A stretch of 64,000 nt of DNA from Rheinheimera pleomorphica. GTDB lineage: Bacteria > Pseudomonadota > Gammaproteobacteria > Enterobacterales > Alteromonadaceae. The notes under the pieces were generated by a model. It made no database searches. It was not told where the DNA came from and saw only the letters and a list, made by a program, of their open reading frames with translations. The DNA is taken from positions 186,001 through 250,000 of the forward strand of contig NZ_SIRR01000031.1 of NCBI RefSeq assembly GCF_011634895.1, written 5' to 3'. Position numbers and translations under genes: made by a program. Below are positions 55,278 to 64,000 of the stretch, piece by piece. How positions within the stretch are numbered: position 1 is the stretch's first letter; each line of letters opens with the position of its first letter.

Positions 55278-56342
55278 CCAGTTACGATGCTGGTCGGTTT
55301 TAACATGCCATACCAGATAGCTAAATGCCTGACGGAGCTGCCCACGGCGCAGGCGGTACCAGGTGTTCAACATCAGATGCCGTGCCGCCTGATAGCATAG
55401 GTCGGCATGGTGACGCCGTAGCGCTTTGGCATCTGACAACAGCGCGGAATAACACGACAGTTTTTGCAACGTATGCTGAGCATCGGCCGGCGACACCGGC
55501 TGTAAAAACCCCCAACGTCCAATCCGGGTTGGCAGCGTATGCAATACTGACGCTTGCACGCCCGTTGCAGTACGCGTTAATCCCGCAACCAGTACCAAGC
55601 CTTCGTCTACCCCTCCGGGGCGGTTGTGCATATAGGCCGATTCTTGTGCCGGAAACACGAAATTGCCTAACGAATAGGCAATAATACAACCTTGATACTG
55701 TTCTATGCCCTGCAGCGTATGCGAATGATGCTGCACTATCAGTTTGCAGTATTTCGCCAGCTTACGTGACAGCCTGACACGCCAGGGGGCCGGATAGTTG
55801 GAAAACTCCAGATCGGCATGCATCACCACGATAACGGCATCTACTTCGGCTGATAATTGCTTTACCTGTCGCAGCAATGCCCGGGGCTTTAAGCTGGCAA
55901 CGCCGGGTTCTTTGGATGTTGCGCCGTAATGGCTGGCATCGGTGACATTAATAATGGCAAGCTGTATACCTTGAATAGTCTTGCGTAATGGCCGGTAGGC
56001 TGTATGTACATCTGCTGCCGCGCCGACGGTATCGGCGTTTGACTGCTGCACAAAGTCCAGCATTTGCATCAGCGCTTCAGGCCCACTGTCTTTAACATGG
56101 TTATTCGCCAGGCAATACACGCCGGTAGACATATCGCTTAATGGTGGACAGCGGTTAATTGGAATATTCATTTTCAGCTCTGGCCGGGCGGTTAAAGACA
56201 GCGAACACTCCAGGTTCATCACCGCCAGATCGTAGGGTTTAAGCACGTCATGAATATCCTGAAATGCCCGGGTCACCGTTTCAGATGGTGCCTCTTTGAC
56301 ACCCCACAGACATAAATCTCCGGTAAAAGCGATACTGATCAT
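55245..56342 (-). CDS. CapA family metallophosphoesterase-like protein
   Basis: A 365-residue protein with CapA (poly-gamma-glutamate synthesis) features: TGDLCLWGV at the start, VMNLECSLS, LANNHVKDSG, VVMHADLEFSNYP and HHSHTLQGIEQY, which are the metal-binding Asp/Asn/His blocks of the calcineurin-like fold. No signal peptide is seen. Members act in making or holding capsular polymers. It is the last gene of the leftward four-gene operon and overlaps the flippase gene by four bases. Confidence 0.9.
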   Translation of the reverse strand: MISIAFTGDLCLWGVKEAPSETVTRAFQDIHDVLKPYDLAVMNLECSLSLTARPELKMNIPINRCPPLSDMSTGVYCLANNHVKDSGPEALMQMLDFVQQSNADTVGAAADVHTAYRPLRKTIQGIQLAIINVTDASHYGATSKEPGVASLKPRALLRQVKQLSAEVDAVIVVMHADLEFSNYPAPWRVRLSRKLAKYCKLIVQHHSHTLQGIEQYQGCIIAYSLGNFVFPAQESAYMHNRPGGVDEGLVLVAGLTRTATGVQASVLHTLPTRIGRWGFLQPVSPADAQHTLQKLSCYSALLSDAKALRRHHADLCYQAARHLMLNTWYRLRRGQLRQAFSYLVWHVKTDQHRNWLRGALSFGWL

Positions 56343-57817
56343 CGACGTGAAAACCTCTCTGCTATCATCTGCACCACCTTATGCTCGGGTCCTTCAGGAC
56401 GGCCAACGCACAGCCACAGCGACATTAGTACCAGTACATACAGCACCACACCGGTCAACACCAGCGACAGCGTAACAGCCAAGGAGACATCCCACTGCTG
56501 CACCAGCTGTAGCTGCAACACCAGGTATAAAACAGACCACATAACACCAGCCGCCAGCACAACCCGCCACAAACCTTGGTATAAGCTGGAAAATGCAATT
56601 AAACCCAGTTGGTTTTGCAGTTGATGGATCAGGAGCATCCCCAGCAGGCTGGCCAGCAACGCCCCCCACGCCAAGCCTACTGCGCCATACCAGTACATAC
56701 CAGCGGCCATCGCAACGCACTTAATTGTTAACATTAGCATCGAATAGCGCCCCAGCATATCCGCCCTACCCGCGGCAGCCAGTGCAGAGACGGCACAGGC
56801 GACATTCACTCTGGAGATACCAATAAATGCCAGGATCTTGATATAAATGGCGGCGCCGGCCCAGGCCGTTCCTAACACAACCACTACCACATAATCGGCC
56901 AACACACTGAGGCCAACCGAAGCCGGTACAGCAAAAAACAACACCGAAACCAGTACCTGCGTATACAATTGCCTGAATTTTTCAAGGTTATCGGCATGTT
57001 GCGCCAAGGCAGGCAGAGAGGCTCTGGCCACCGGCATCGCAATTTCGGTCGACGGCATACCTGCGATTTCGCTGGATACTGTGTACAGCCCCAACTCCTC
57101 CGTACTGCCCCATTTACTCAGCAAAAACGTATCACATTTAGTGGCCAGAGCACTGAAGGATTCATACAGAAAAAACCATTTAGAGAAATTGAAAATACTG
57201 CTAAAGGCGCTCAGGCTAAACCATGGCCGAAATGACGACATCTGATAACTCGCCAGCAGATGAACCAAGGCGCCAGCCAGGGAGCCCAGTGGAAATGCCC
57301 AATAACTGCGATATAGCACCGCAATGGTCAGCGTAACGGTAAAGGAAGTCAGCCTGGACAAGATCGTCAGTTTAAAGTCTTTGTTAAACTGCATTTGCTT
57401 ATGAAAATCAACTATGCCGACATTTGTCAGGCCGTTAATGCATATAGTAACCCCATAAACCAGGATCAGTGGATAGATACGCGGCTCATCAAAAAAATCA
57501 GCGACAATTCCTGCGCAGCTCCATACGATCAGTGCCAGTGCGACACCGCGTAAAATGCTCAGTGTCCAGACGGTATTGTATTGTTCAGAGGTCGCATGCT
57601 TATTGCGGATCAACGCGGTATTAAAACCAAACTGGGTCATTAGTTCCAACAAGCTGGAAAACAGTACCGCTTTTGCCACTAAACCATAGTCTTCCGGCAA
57701 TAATAATCGCGCCAGAATAATCACCGATATAATACCAAGCAACCTGGACGACCAGCGCATTAACACTGTCCATAAGCTGCCTTTGACGATTTTTCCGGCC
57801 AGTTCAGATAAAGCCAT
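56339..57817 (-). CDS. Polysaccharide flippase (Wzx-like, MOP superfamily)
   Basis: A 492-residue inner-membrane protein with about 14 helices and the lipopolysaccharide biosynthesis pattern (SLWTVLMRWSSRLLGIISVI, ARLLLPEDYGLVAKAVLFSS, FGFNTALIRNK). It would turn the lipid-linked repeat unit to the outer leaflet. It is the one flippase in the window, so it may serve the XrtA locus as well. It overlaps neighbours by 4 and 14 bases. Confidence 0.93.
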   Translation of the reverse strand: MALSELAGKIVKGSLWTVLMRWSSRLLGIISVIILARLLLPEDYGLVAKAVLFSSLLELMTQFGFNTALIRNKHATSEQYNTVWTLSILRGVALALIVWSCAGIVADFFDEPRIYPLILVYGVTICINGLTNVGIVDFHKQMQFNKDFKLTILSRLTSFTVTLTIAVLYRSYWAFPLGSLAGALVHLLASYQMSSFRPWFSLSAFSSIFNFSKWFFLYESFSALATKCDTFLLSKWGSTEELGLYTVSSEIAGMPSTEIAMPVARASLPALAQHADNLEKFRQLYTQVLVSVLFFAVPASVGLSVLADYVVVVVLGTAWAGAAIYIKILAFIGISRVNVACAVSALAAAGRADMLGRYSMLMLTIKCVAMAAGMYWYGAVGLAWGALLASLLGMLLIHQLQNQLGLIAFSSLYQGLWRVVLAAGVMWSVLYLVLQLQLVQQWDVSLAVTLSLVLTGVVLYVLVLMSLWLCVGRPEGPEHKVVQMIAERFSRR

Positions 57818-59303
57818 GATCAGTTATCTGCTCCAGCGTATGAAGATACAAAGCCGTTCTGACCAGTGCGGCAGAACTATAATGAAATTGGGCGTTAACA
57901 ATCCGCTTGGGCAAACGCAGCAGCAATGGTGCCATTTTCAGCCCCGCGGGTTTATGCCAGCTTAAATAACCAAGCTGCTGCAGGTTCTGCGCTATGCGTG
58001 TCGTCAGGTAACTATGGTTATCTGCCACAGATTTATCCTCATACCGGATGCCGGCACTCTGTGGATAACAATTGGCAATAAGCTGATCATGCAGTTGCTT
58101 TGGCCCTTGTTGCAAAAAGTACTCTGCCGGTACGGCACTGAGCAACTGATACAACGCTTGATCTAAAAATGGCGCCAACGGTGTAGAAACCCGTCCCAGT
58201 ATACCGAATGCCGAGCTGCCAATAGTGCGCCGGGCGCGGTTCCAGAAATAAAATTGTGCAATAGGATTAGCAGTATCGGCATACTGTGCCAACGCCTGCG
58301 ACATATCTGCCACGGCTTGCGCGCGCGGCAGCTTGTCAAACAGTGAAGGTGCCAGCATCTGGCTTAAATATCCCTCTGGCCCCAGCAAGTCTTCTGCCAG
58401 CGCCTCCCAGCGCCCGGCGCGGGCCAGCGCCAATCGGGCAGCCGTTAAGCGTGATGAGCCGGTAGACAGTACATCGCCCCCTATGCCATCGAACACAAAA
58501 GGTGTCGCACTGTCTTTAAGATAGTTATAAAGTGGCAAAAACCATGAATGCTCCAGCGCGCAATAGCTGGTCAGGCGGTTTTTGCTAAGCTCAGCCGACA
58601 AATAGGACAGCGACTGCTTAAGCGCGATATGAGGCAGCGCTAAATGCCGGGCCAGCAAAGCCGCGACATGAAAATCTTCGTTTGATTTAGGCGGTTGATG
58701 TTTCACCGTCACGCAACTTAGCGTCTGCTGCTGAGCATGCAGCTCCAGCAAAATATGGCGGGAATCCCGGCCACCTGACAGCGGCACCAGACAGCTTTGC
58801 TGACCTATTAACTGCCGCGAGCGGGCAATACTGGCCGAGAAAATAGCCTTATAGTCGTGCTGCAACTGTGCCGCCGGCAAGGTAAAACTGCTACTGACCG
58901 GTTTCGGTTTCAGCTGCAGGCTAAGCCCACTGCGATCAAAGGTAAGCCTGGCATCGGGTGGCAATACCTTAATTGCCAGAAAAGGCGTTTGCTCGCCAAG
59001 AAAATCGCCGCTGCGTAAAAACACCGCCAAGGCTCTGAAATTAAAGGGTTCAGCTGGTGCAATCAACTGATTAATGTCTTCGCTGATCTGCAAGCTGTCG
59101 GCCGTTGCTTTGTAGTACAGCGGCCGAAAGCCAAAAAAGTCGTTTGAAACAACCACCTTATCTGGCAACAACTGCCACTGATTAAACACACCGCCGCCAT
59201 CAGCATAGCGATAGCCCATCAGAGCACTTGCTACACCATCACATTTAAGTTCATCATTTTCAAAGTAAAAACGGGCGGAAATAGCGTTCACTAAAGGATT
59301 CAA
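57804..59303 (-). CDS. Asparagine-synthase-like protein without N-terminal cysteine
   Basis: A 499-residue protein with an N-terminal region that resembles the Ntn glutaminase fold (RYADGGGVFNQWQL, FFGFRPLYYKATADS) but starts MNPLVNAISARF, so the glutaminase cysteine is absent. The ATP-pyrophosphatase loop is intact (LVPLSGGRDSRHILLE), as is FDGIGGDVLSTG. It could amidate or form amide bonds with an amine other than glutamine-derived ammonia, as lasso-peptide cyclases do. It overlaps the TPR gene by four bases. Confidence 0.85.
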   Translation of the reverse strand: MNPLVNAISARFYFENDELKCDGVASALMGYRYADGGGVFNQWQLLPDKVVVSNDFFGFRPLYYKATADSLQISEDINQLIAPAEPFNFRALAVFLRSGDFLGEQTPFLAIKVLPPDARLTFDRSGLSLQLKPKPVSSSFTLPAAQLQHDYKAIFSASIARSRQLIGQQSCLVPLSGGRDSRHILLELHAQQQTLSCVTVKHQPPKSNEDFHVAALLARHLALPHIALKQSLSYLSAELSKNRLTSYCALEHSWFLPLYNYLKDSATPFVFDGIGGDVLSTGSSRLTAARLALARAGRWEALAEDLLGPEGYLSQMLAPSLFDKLPRAQAVADMSQALAQYADTANPIAQFYFWNRARRTIGSSAFGILGRVSTPLAPFLDQALYQLLSAVPAEYFLQQGPKQLHDQLIANCYPQSAGIRYEDKSVADNHSYLTTRIAQNLQQLGYLSWHKPAGLKMAPLLLRLPKRIVNAQFHYSSAALVRTALYLHTLEQITDHGFI

Positions 59304-59977
59304 TTGCGCTGTTCCACTGTCACTGTCCGGCCTTTTTCCGCCAGTTTATTTTTTAAACCTGGCAACGGAAAGCCTTTCGCATAAGCCCGGTTGGCATAGT
59401 CCAGCGCTTCGTCATAACGTTTCAGCTGCACCAGCAGCAAGCCATAATTATAGTGTAACTCACTATAATCTGGTTCATAGCTAAGCGCCTGCTTGTATTG
59501 CTTTTCAGCATCATCTAAACGGCCGGTCAGGTGTAAATGCATCGCAAAAAGCATTCTGGCCGTCACATCATCAGGCTGAAAATAAACTGCTCGACGAAAA
59601 TAACAATCTGCAGTGTAGTATTCATCTTGTGGGGCTAACTTTATTTTTTCCCGACGTTGGTACTTAGCCATAGCCGCCAAAGCCCGGTGATAATTAGGGA
59701 TAGCTTTAAGCGTATAGTTGATGTCGCCAATTATCGAGCCCCGATTCCCTCTGATTAACCGCTCAACCTCAGGGGTAAAGTGTGCGCCCAGGACAATAGG
59801 GAGTTTATCTGCATGAGCCGGATTGGTGGCGCTAAAGGGACCATAGGCATTTGTTAGCGGCTGACCGGGAATAATATCACAGGTGTTATTGTTATAACGA
59901 TTTGCCATAGCAGGCGGAGTGACGCCAAACAGCAACAAATAGCCTGCTATATAGAAAAATATTGAGCGGGTCATCAT
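59300..59977 (-). CDS. Secreted TPR protein
   Basis: A 225-residue protein with a signal peptide (MMTRSIFFYIAGYLLLFGVT and on to AMA) and a mature N-terminal segment with a cysteine (NNTCDIIPG), the element DINYTLKAIPNYHRALAAM, and a second cysteine (TADCYFRRA). Two to three TPR units follow (ARMLFAMHLHLTGRLDDAEKQ, SELHYNYGLLLVQLKRYDEAL). It is probably periplasmic, with a possible disulfide. It is the first gene of the leftward operon. Confidence 0.85.
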   Translation of the reverse strand: MMTRSIFFYIAGYLLLFGVTPPAMANRYNNNTCDIIPGQPLTNAYGPFSATNPAHADKLPIVLGAHFTPEVERLIRGNRGSIIGDINYTLKAIPNYHRALAAMAKYQRREKIKLAPQDEYYTADCYFRRAVYFQPDDVTARMLFAMHLHLTGRLDDAEKQYKQALSYEPDYSELHYNYGLLLVQLKRYDEALDYANRAYAKGFPLPGLKNKLAEKGRTVTVEQRN

Positions 59978-60143
59978 GTAATCCTTTACAAAACACTGCG
60001 TTCCAAACAGCCTGACTAGCCTGTGCTAGCTTAGTCTAGACATTTTATATCTCAAGTCAACGATCTTCAGCCATACACAATAGTTGCAAGCTGCAGTACA
60101 AAACGGTCTAATAGACGCTATTACATGCAAACAAGGAAGGTTT

Positions 60144-61373
60144 GTGACACAACATATTTTATATATCGCCTTTCACTTTCCGCCAATACAAATGAGCAGC
60201 GGCGTGCACCGCACTTTGGCGTTTAGCCGTTATCTGGCCGAGCAAGGCGACACTGTTAGCGTGCTCAGCGCGGATAAAGCCGCTTATCAACACTATGATG
60301 AGCAAAATGTGCAACTGATCCCCGACAGCATCAAAGTGATCAACGCTTATGCGCGCGATACCGCCAGGCACTTCGCATTTCGTAAACGCTATCTGGGTTT
60401 TATGGCCTGGCCCGATCGCTGGCAAAGTTGGATAGTCGGCGGCGTCATCAGTGGTTTGCGCTATATTCGCAAACACAAGCCAGACGTGATTATCAGCACT
60501 TACCCTATTGCCTCTGCCCATATCATTGGTTACCTGCTGCATAAACTCAGCGGTGTCCCCTGGGTTGCAGACCTGCGTGACCCAATGTTACAGCAGGACT
60601 ACCCCGCCAATCCGGCAGTACGAAAAATTTTTGCCTGGATAGAGCGAAAAATCGCCAAACACTGCAAATACATTATTTTCACCAGTCCCGGAGCGCTGGC
60701 ATTATATCGCCAGCGCTATCCGGCAGTGGCAGAGTCGGTATGGCAAGTGTTGCCAAACGGCTATGATGAAAACCTCTTTGCCCGCGCGGCTCATGTCCGC
60801 TACAGCAAAACTGACAACATAACCTTACTCCACAGTGGCACCATTTACCCGTCAGAGCGCGACCCTGAACATTTCTTTAACGCCTTGGCGCAATTAAAAC
60901 AAAACCACCCACAGCGGGCAGCAAGGCTCAAGGTAGTGTTACGGGCCAGTGGCCATGATAGCCTGTTTCAACCCATGATAGAGCGGCTGAATATCACCGA
61001 TATTGTCGCTCTGACACCGTCATTAAACTATGTCGAAGCCCTGGAAGAAATGCTGACTGCTGATGCATTGTTGTTATTACAAGCCAGTAACTGCAATTAT
61101 CAAACGCCTGCCAAAGCCTATGAATATATTCGTGCGAAACGGCCTATACTGGCATTAACCGATGATAGCGGTGACACTGCGGCGTTAGTAAAACAAAGCG
61201 GCATGGCCGAAATTGCGTCATTAAATGACAGCGGGCAGATTTTAAATGCCCTGGTAGCCCTGATACAAAATATCGACGCCCAGCGTTACAAACCGCTCTG
61301 TGACGAAGCAATAACAGCGTTTTCCCGCCAGCAACAGGCCAAAAAACTCCGCCAATTGCTGCTGCAGCTATAG
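60144..61373 (+). CDS. Glycosyltransferase (GT4-like)
   Basis: A 409-residue enzyme. I chose GTG 60144 with AAGGAAGG five bases upstream; the open frame to TTG 60084 is weaker. The N-terminus HILYIAFHFPPIQMSSGVHR is that of GT4 family members, and RKHKPDVIISTYPIASAHI, WVADLRDPML and NGYDENLF are usual blocks. It is the first gene of the rightward accessory operon and is divergent from the TPR gene across 166 bases. Confidence 0.9.
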   Translation: MTQHILYIAFHFPPIQMSSGVHRTLAFSRYLAEQGDTVSVLSADKAAYQHYDEQNVQLIPDSIKVINAYARDTARHFAFRKRYLGFMAWPDRWQSWIVGGVISGLRYIRKHKPDVIISTYPIASAHIIGYLLHKLSGVPWVADLRDPMLQQDYPANPAVRKIFAWIERKIAKHCKYIIFTSPGALALYRQRYPAVAESVWQVLPNGYDENLFARAAHVRYSKTDNITLLHSGTIYPSERDPEHFFNALAQLKQNHPQRAARLKVVLRASGHDSLFQPMIERLNITDIVALTPSLNYVEALEEMLTADALLLLQASNCNYQTPAKAYEYIRAKRPILALTDDSGDTAALVKQSGMAEIASLNDSGQILNALVALIQNIDAQRYKPLCDEAITAFSRQQQAKKLRQLLLQL

Positions 61374-61396
61374 ACAGTTTAAGTAAGGATACGAGA

Positions 61397-63169
61397 ATGA
61401 GCTGGCACTGCACTATTGAGCAACAGGATAAGCAACAGCATATCCTGTTAACACATCCCAAGCGACAACAGCTGAAGTTACATTGTCAGCTGCCATGCCA
61501 ATGGGCTGAATCGGCCACAGCAATAGCGATAGTTATAGGCAGGGTAAGGCCTTACGGCGAAGATTATCTGCAGGACAATGCAGCACAGTGGCTGCTTAAC
61601 TGCTATCAACAGCACACTGATGCGGTGACTGATAAGCTTGCCGGCTTCTTTTTGTTACTTATTGCCGATAAAACAACAGACAGCGTTTACCTTATTAACG
61701 ACCATGTTGGCAGCATTCCCTGTTATATCAGACAACAAACAGACGGCAGTGTGGCTATCAGCGATAATTTACCGGCGTTGTCAGCCACTCAGCCGCCACT
61801 GGCCGCCCAGGCCATGTTCAACTATCTGTTTTTCCACTGCATACCCTCTCCGCTCAGTGTTTATCAGGGTATCAGTAAGCTGGAACCGGGGGTGATGGCC
61901 CATATCGATAGCAATGGTAACGTGCAACAAAACCGCTATTACCAGCCAGCGTTTACCCGCTCAGCAAACAGCCCCGAGCAGTTAATGCAGCGCTGTCGCC
62001 AGCTGATAGCAGAAGCCGTACGGCGTAACGTCGATGATAACTGTGCGGCTTTTTTAAGCGGCGGCCTCGACAGCTCGACAGTGGCCGGTATGCTGGCTAA
62101 CCATCAGCAGACGTTAGCTAAAACGGCAAAAACCTACTCCATAGGCTTTGAAGCCAAAGGCTATGATGAAACCGAGTATGCGTTAATTACCGCTAAACAC
62201 TTTGCAACTGAGCACAAGGTACATTATTTACAACCCGATGAAATTGCAAAGCACTTTACCGAAGTAGCCGGTTACTTCAATGAACCCTTTGGCAACTCAT
62301 CGGCGATGGCAGCTTATATTTGCGCCAAAACAGCCAGAGCAGATGGCATCACAGTAATGCTGGCCGGTGATGGCGGCGATGAGATTTTTGCCGGTAACGA
62401 GCGTTACGTAAAACAAAAAGTGTTTCAGCGCTTTAGCGCCCTACCTGGCCCGCTGCAAACTTTGTTAAACCTGGGGTTGAACAACAGCCTGGCCGACAAA
62501 CTGCCGCTGCTGAAAAAGGCCAGCAGCTATGTACGCCAGGCCAAAGTGCCATTGCCTGACAGGTTAGACAGCTACAACTTTTTAAACCGCTTCGATTTAA
62601 CCCAAATGTTCAGCCCGACGTTATTGCAACACATCGATACTAACCAACCTGCGCAGCAAAAACGTGACCGCTACCATGCCTGCCGCTCGGACGATGCTGT
62701 AGATAAAATGATGTACCTGGATTGGAAGTTTACTTTGGCCGATAACGATTTAGTTAAGGTAAGCCAAATGTGCCAACTGGCCGGTGTCGAGGTGCGCTTT
62801 CCGCTATTCGAAAAAGAACTGGTCGATTTTAGTTGCACGGTCCCGGCTGAGTTAAAAGCCCCCGGGCAAAAACTGCGCGATTTTTATAAAAACAGTTTTC
62901 GCGGCTTCTTGCCAGACGCCACATTAAGTAAAAGTAAGCATGGTTTTGGCCTGCCGTTTGGCGTGTGGATGAAACAACGGCCTGATCTGCATAGCCTTGC
63001 CTTAGAAGCACTACAGCACTTTAAACAGCGTGATATTTTACAGCCGGCGTTTATTGACCAGGCCATAGAGACCTTTGAAAACGGCCATGCCGGCTACTAT
63101 GGCGAACTGGTATGGATTATTGTGGTTTTAGAGCTTTGGCTACAACAACATGGAGTAAACCATGTTTAA
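61397..63169 (+). CDS. Asparagine-synthase-like protein, glutaminase site lost
   Basis: A 590-residue protein. It begins MSWHCTIEQQ, not MCG, so the nucleophile of the glutaminase half is missing although the fold is recognisable (LLLIADKTTDSVYLINDHVGSIP). The synthetase half is complete: AAFLSGGLDSSTVAGM and VMLAGDGGDEIFAGNERY. AAGGA precedes the ATG at seven bases. It follows the glycosyltransferase by 23 bases and overlaps the next gene by eight. A polysaccharide-tailoring role is inferred. Confidence 0.9.
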   Translation: MSWHCTIEQQDKQQHILLTHPKRQQLKLHCQLPCQWAESATAIAIVIGRVRPYGEDYLQDNAAQWLLNCYQQHTDAVTDKLAGFFLLLIADKTTDSVYLINDHVGSIPCYIRQQTDGSVAISDNLPALSATQPPLAAQAMFNYLFFHCIPSPLSVYQGISKLEPGVMAHIDSNGNVQQNRYYQPAFTRSANSPEQLMQRCRQLIAEAVRRNVDDNCAAFLSGGLDSSTVAGMLANHQQTLAKTAKTYSIGFEAKGYDETEYALITAKHFATEHKVHYLQPDEIAKHFTEVAGYFNEPFGNSSAMAAYICAKTARADGITVMLAGDGGDEIFAGNERYVKQKVFQRFSALPGPLQTLLNLGLNNSLADKLPLLKKASSYVRQAKVPLPDRLDSYNFLNRFDLTQMFSPTLLQHIDTNQPAQQKRDRYHACRSDDAVDKMMYLDWKFTLADNDLVKVSQMCQLAGVEVRFPLFEKELVDFSCTVPAELKAPGQKLRDFYKNSFRGFLPDATLSKSKHGFGLPFGVWMKQRPDLHSLALEALQHFKQRDILQPAFIDQAIETFENGHAGYYGELVWIIVVLELWLQQHGVNHV

Positions 63170-64000
63170 TGCCCTGCTACATCATAGCCTGCAGTTGGCG
63201 GGGAAGTACTGTGGCCGGCATAAGTTGAACATTCTGATTTATCATCAGGTGCTAGCTGAAGCGGATCCTATGCGGCCAAGCGAACCCACTGCCGAGGTCT
63301 TTGACTGGCAAATGCAGCTGCTGCGCCACTATTTTACCCCGCTGTCACTGGATGAGGCATTACAACACCTTAAGCATAATACCCTGCCGGCCAATGCAGT
63401 CTGTGTCACCTTTGATGATGGCTATCTGAATAATTTGACGGTCGCGCAACCCATATTGGCGAAATACGCCATTCCGGCCACAGTGTATGTGGCTACCGGC
63501 TTTAGCAATGGCCTTAATATGTGGAATGACCGGTTAATCCATCTGTTTGCCGATGCGACACGGCAACAGCTGACATTGGATGACAACTTAGTCACGCTTG
63601 GCGATTGGCAAAACCGCCGCAGCCAGGCTCAGCAATGGCTGAAAAAACTGAAGTATCTGCCACTTAACGAACGGCTGGCAAAAATTGACCAGTTTTATCA
63701 GCAAAATAAGGCTACCGAGCAAGCACCCTTGATGATGGCACCGGCGCAGATTAAACAATTGGCGCAGTATGGTGTAACCATCGGCGCCCATACGGTGAAT
63801 CACCCGATCTTAAAAGTGCTGCCTGAAGAACAGCAACAGCAGGAAATCAGCCGTTCTAAGCAACAACTGGAAGCATGGCTGGGGCAAAGCGTACAACATT
63901 TTGCTTATCCGAATGGCGTACAAGGTGTGGATTTTGATGATACGACGACGGAAATAGTAAAACGCAGCGGTTTTGCCAGTGCGGTTGTCACAAACTGGGG
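63162..64000 (+). CDS. Polysaccharide deacetylase family protein, partial
   Basis: The frame opens at ATG 63162, inside the last codons of the preceding gene, and runs off the window after about 279 codons. Motifs of the NodB fold are clear: NILIYHQV, VCVTFDDGYLNN, the ATVYVATGF segment, VTIGAHTVNHPIL with the two metal histidines, and HFAYPNG. It would deacetylate N-acetylated sugars of the polymer; no clear signal peptide is seen. It is the second deacetylase of the region. Confidence 0.92.
   Translation, partial: MFNALLHHSLQLAGKYCGRHKLNILIYHQVLAEADPMRPSEPTAEVFDWQMQLLRHYFTPLSLDEALQHLKHNTLPANAVCVTFDDGYLNNLTVAQPILAKYAIPATVYVATGFSNGLNMWNDRLIHLFADATRQQLTLDDNLVTLGDWQNRRSQAQQWLKKLKYLPLNERLAKIDQFYQQNKATEQAPLMMAPAQIKQLAQYGVTIGAHTVNHPILKVLPEEQQQQEISRSKQQLEAWLGQSVQHFAYPNGVQGVDFDDTTTEIVKRSGFASAVVTNW

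Overview
The window is a stretch of chromosome from a gammaproteobacterium. Its house-keeping neighbourhoods (aroC-prmB / smrB / sixA, maoP-hdfR divergent pair, fadIJ, folX-yfcH, ybbAP/tesA) are those of Enterobacterales/Alteromonadales. The protein sequences and the exosortase locus fit best with the Rheinheimera/Alishewanella/Arsukibacterium group; that genus-level placement is inference from remembered families, not a search. Coding density is very high, no insertion sequence, phage or CRISPR array is visible, and base composition looks even across the window.

Layout. 1-4690 (minus): yfcL-like (partial), an ATP-NAD kinase relative, an MFS carrier, aroC and prmB. 4744-8763: smrB, convergent sixA, and a large M16 zinc protease. 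8798-11047: a membrane PAS-PAS-GGDEF-EAL protein. 11084-12415: maoP and hdfR, divergent. 12721-16163: the fadIJ beta-oxidation operon, whose promoter region carries two separate near-perfect palindromes (a FadR-type 17-mer and a PsrA-like 20-mer). 16357-23181: a seven-gene-function MoxR/Bat aerotolerance-type operon (MoxR, DUF58, DUF4381, BatA, a BatB-TPR fusion, BatD). 23397-29177: putP, an EAL-HDOD protein, a ComEA-like protein, and a PepSY / PhoP-like / PhoQ-like operon. 29255-34333: folX, yfcH, ybbAP and tesA. 34401-34781: three identical tRNA-Glu genes and one tRNA-Ala, read leftward from one near-consensus promoter.

35118-55277 is a nearly full XrtA/PEP-CTERM exopolysaccharide locus. 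It has an ExeA-like ATPase, then a leftward arm (export lipoprotein, chain-length protein, tyrosine autokinase, beta-barrel-like outer-membrane protein) and a long rightward arm (initiating sugar transferase, deacetylase, FemAB-like transferase, five glycosyltransferases or ligase-like enzymes, exosortase A, an asparagine-synthase-type amidotransferase, an O-glycosylation-ligase-like membrane protein). Almost all rightward genes overlap at their start/stop codons. Inside the chain of overlaps lies a 27-codon membrane micro-ORF (53842-53925). 55245-64000 holds two further divergent operons: TPR protein / asparagine-synthase-like / flippase / CapA-like to the left, and glycosyltransferase / asparagine-synthase-like / polysaccharide deacetylase to the right. 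These look like an accessory module that builds, modifies and exports a surface polysaccharide.

The exosortase would cut C-terminal sorting signals from exported proteins that depend on this polysaccharide, but no PEP-CTERM substrate and no PrsK/PrsR regulators are encoded in the window, so both must lie elsewhere if the system works in the usual way.
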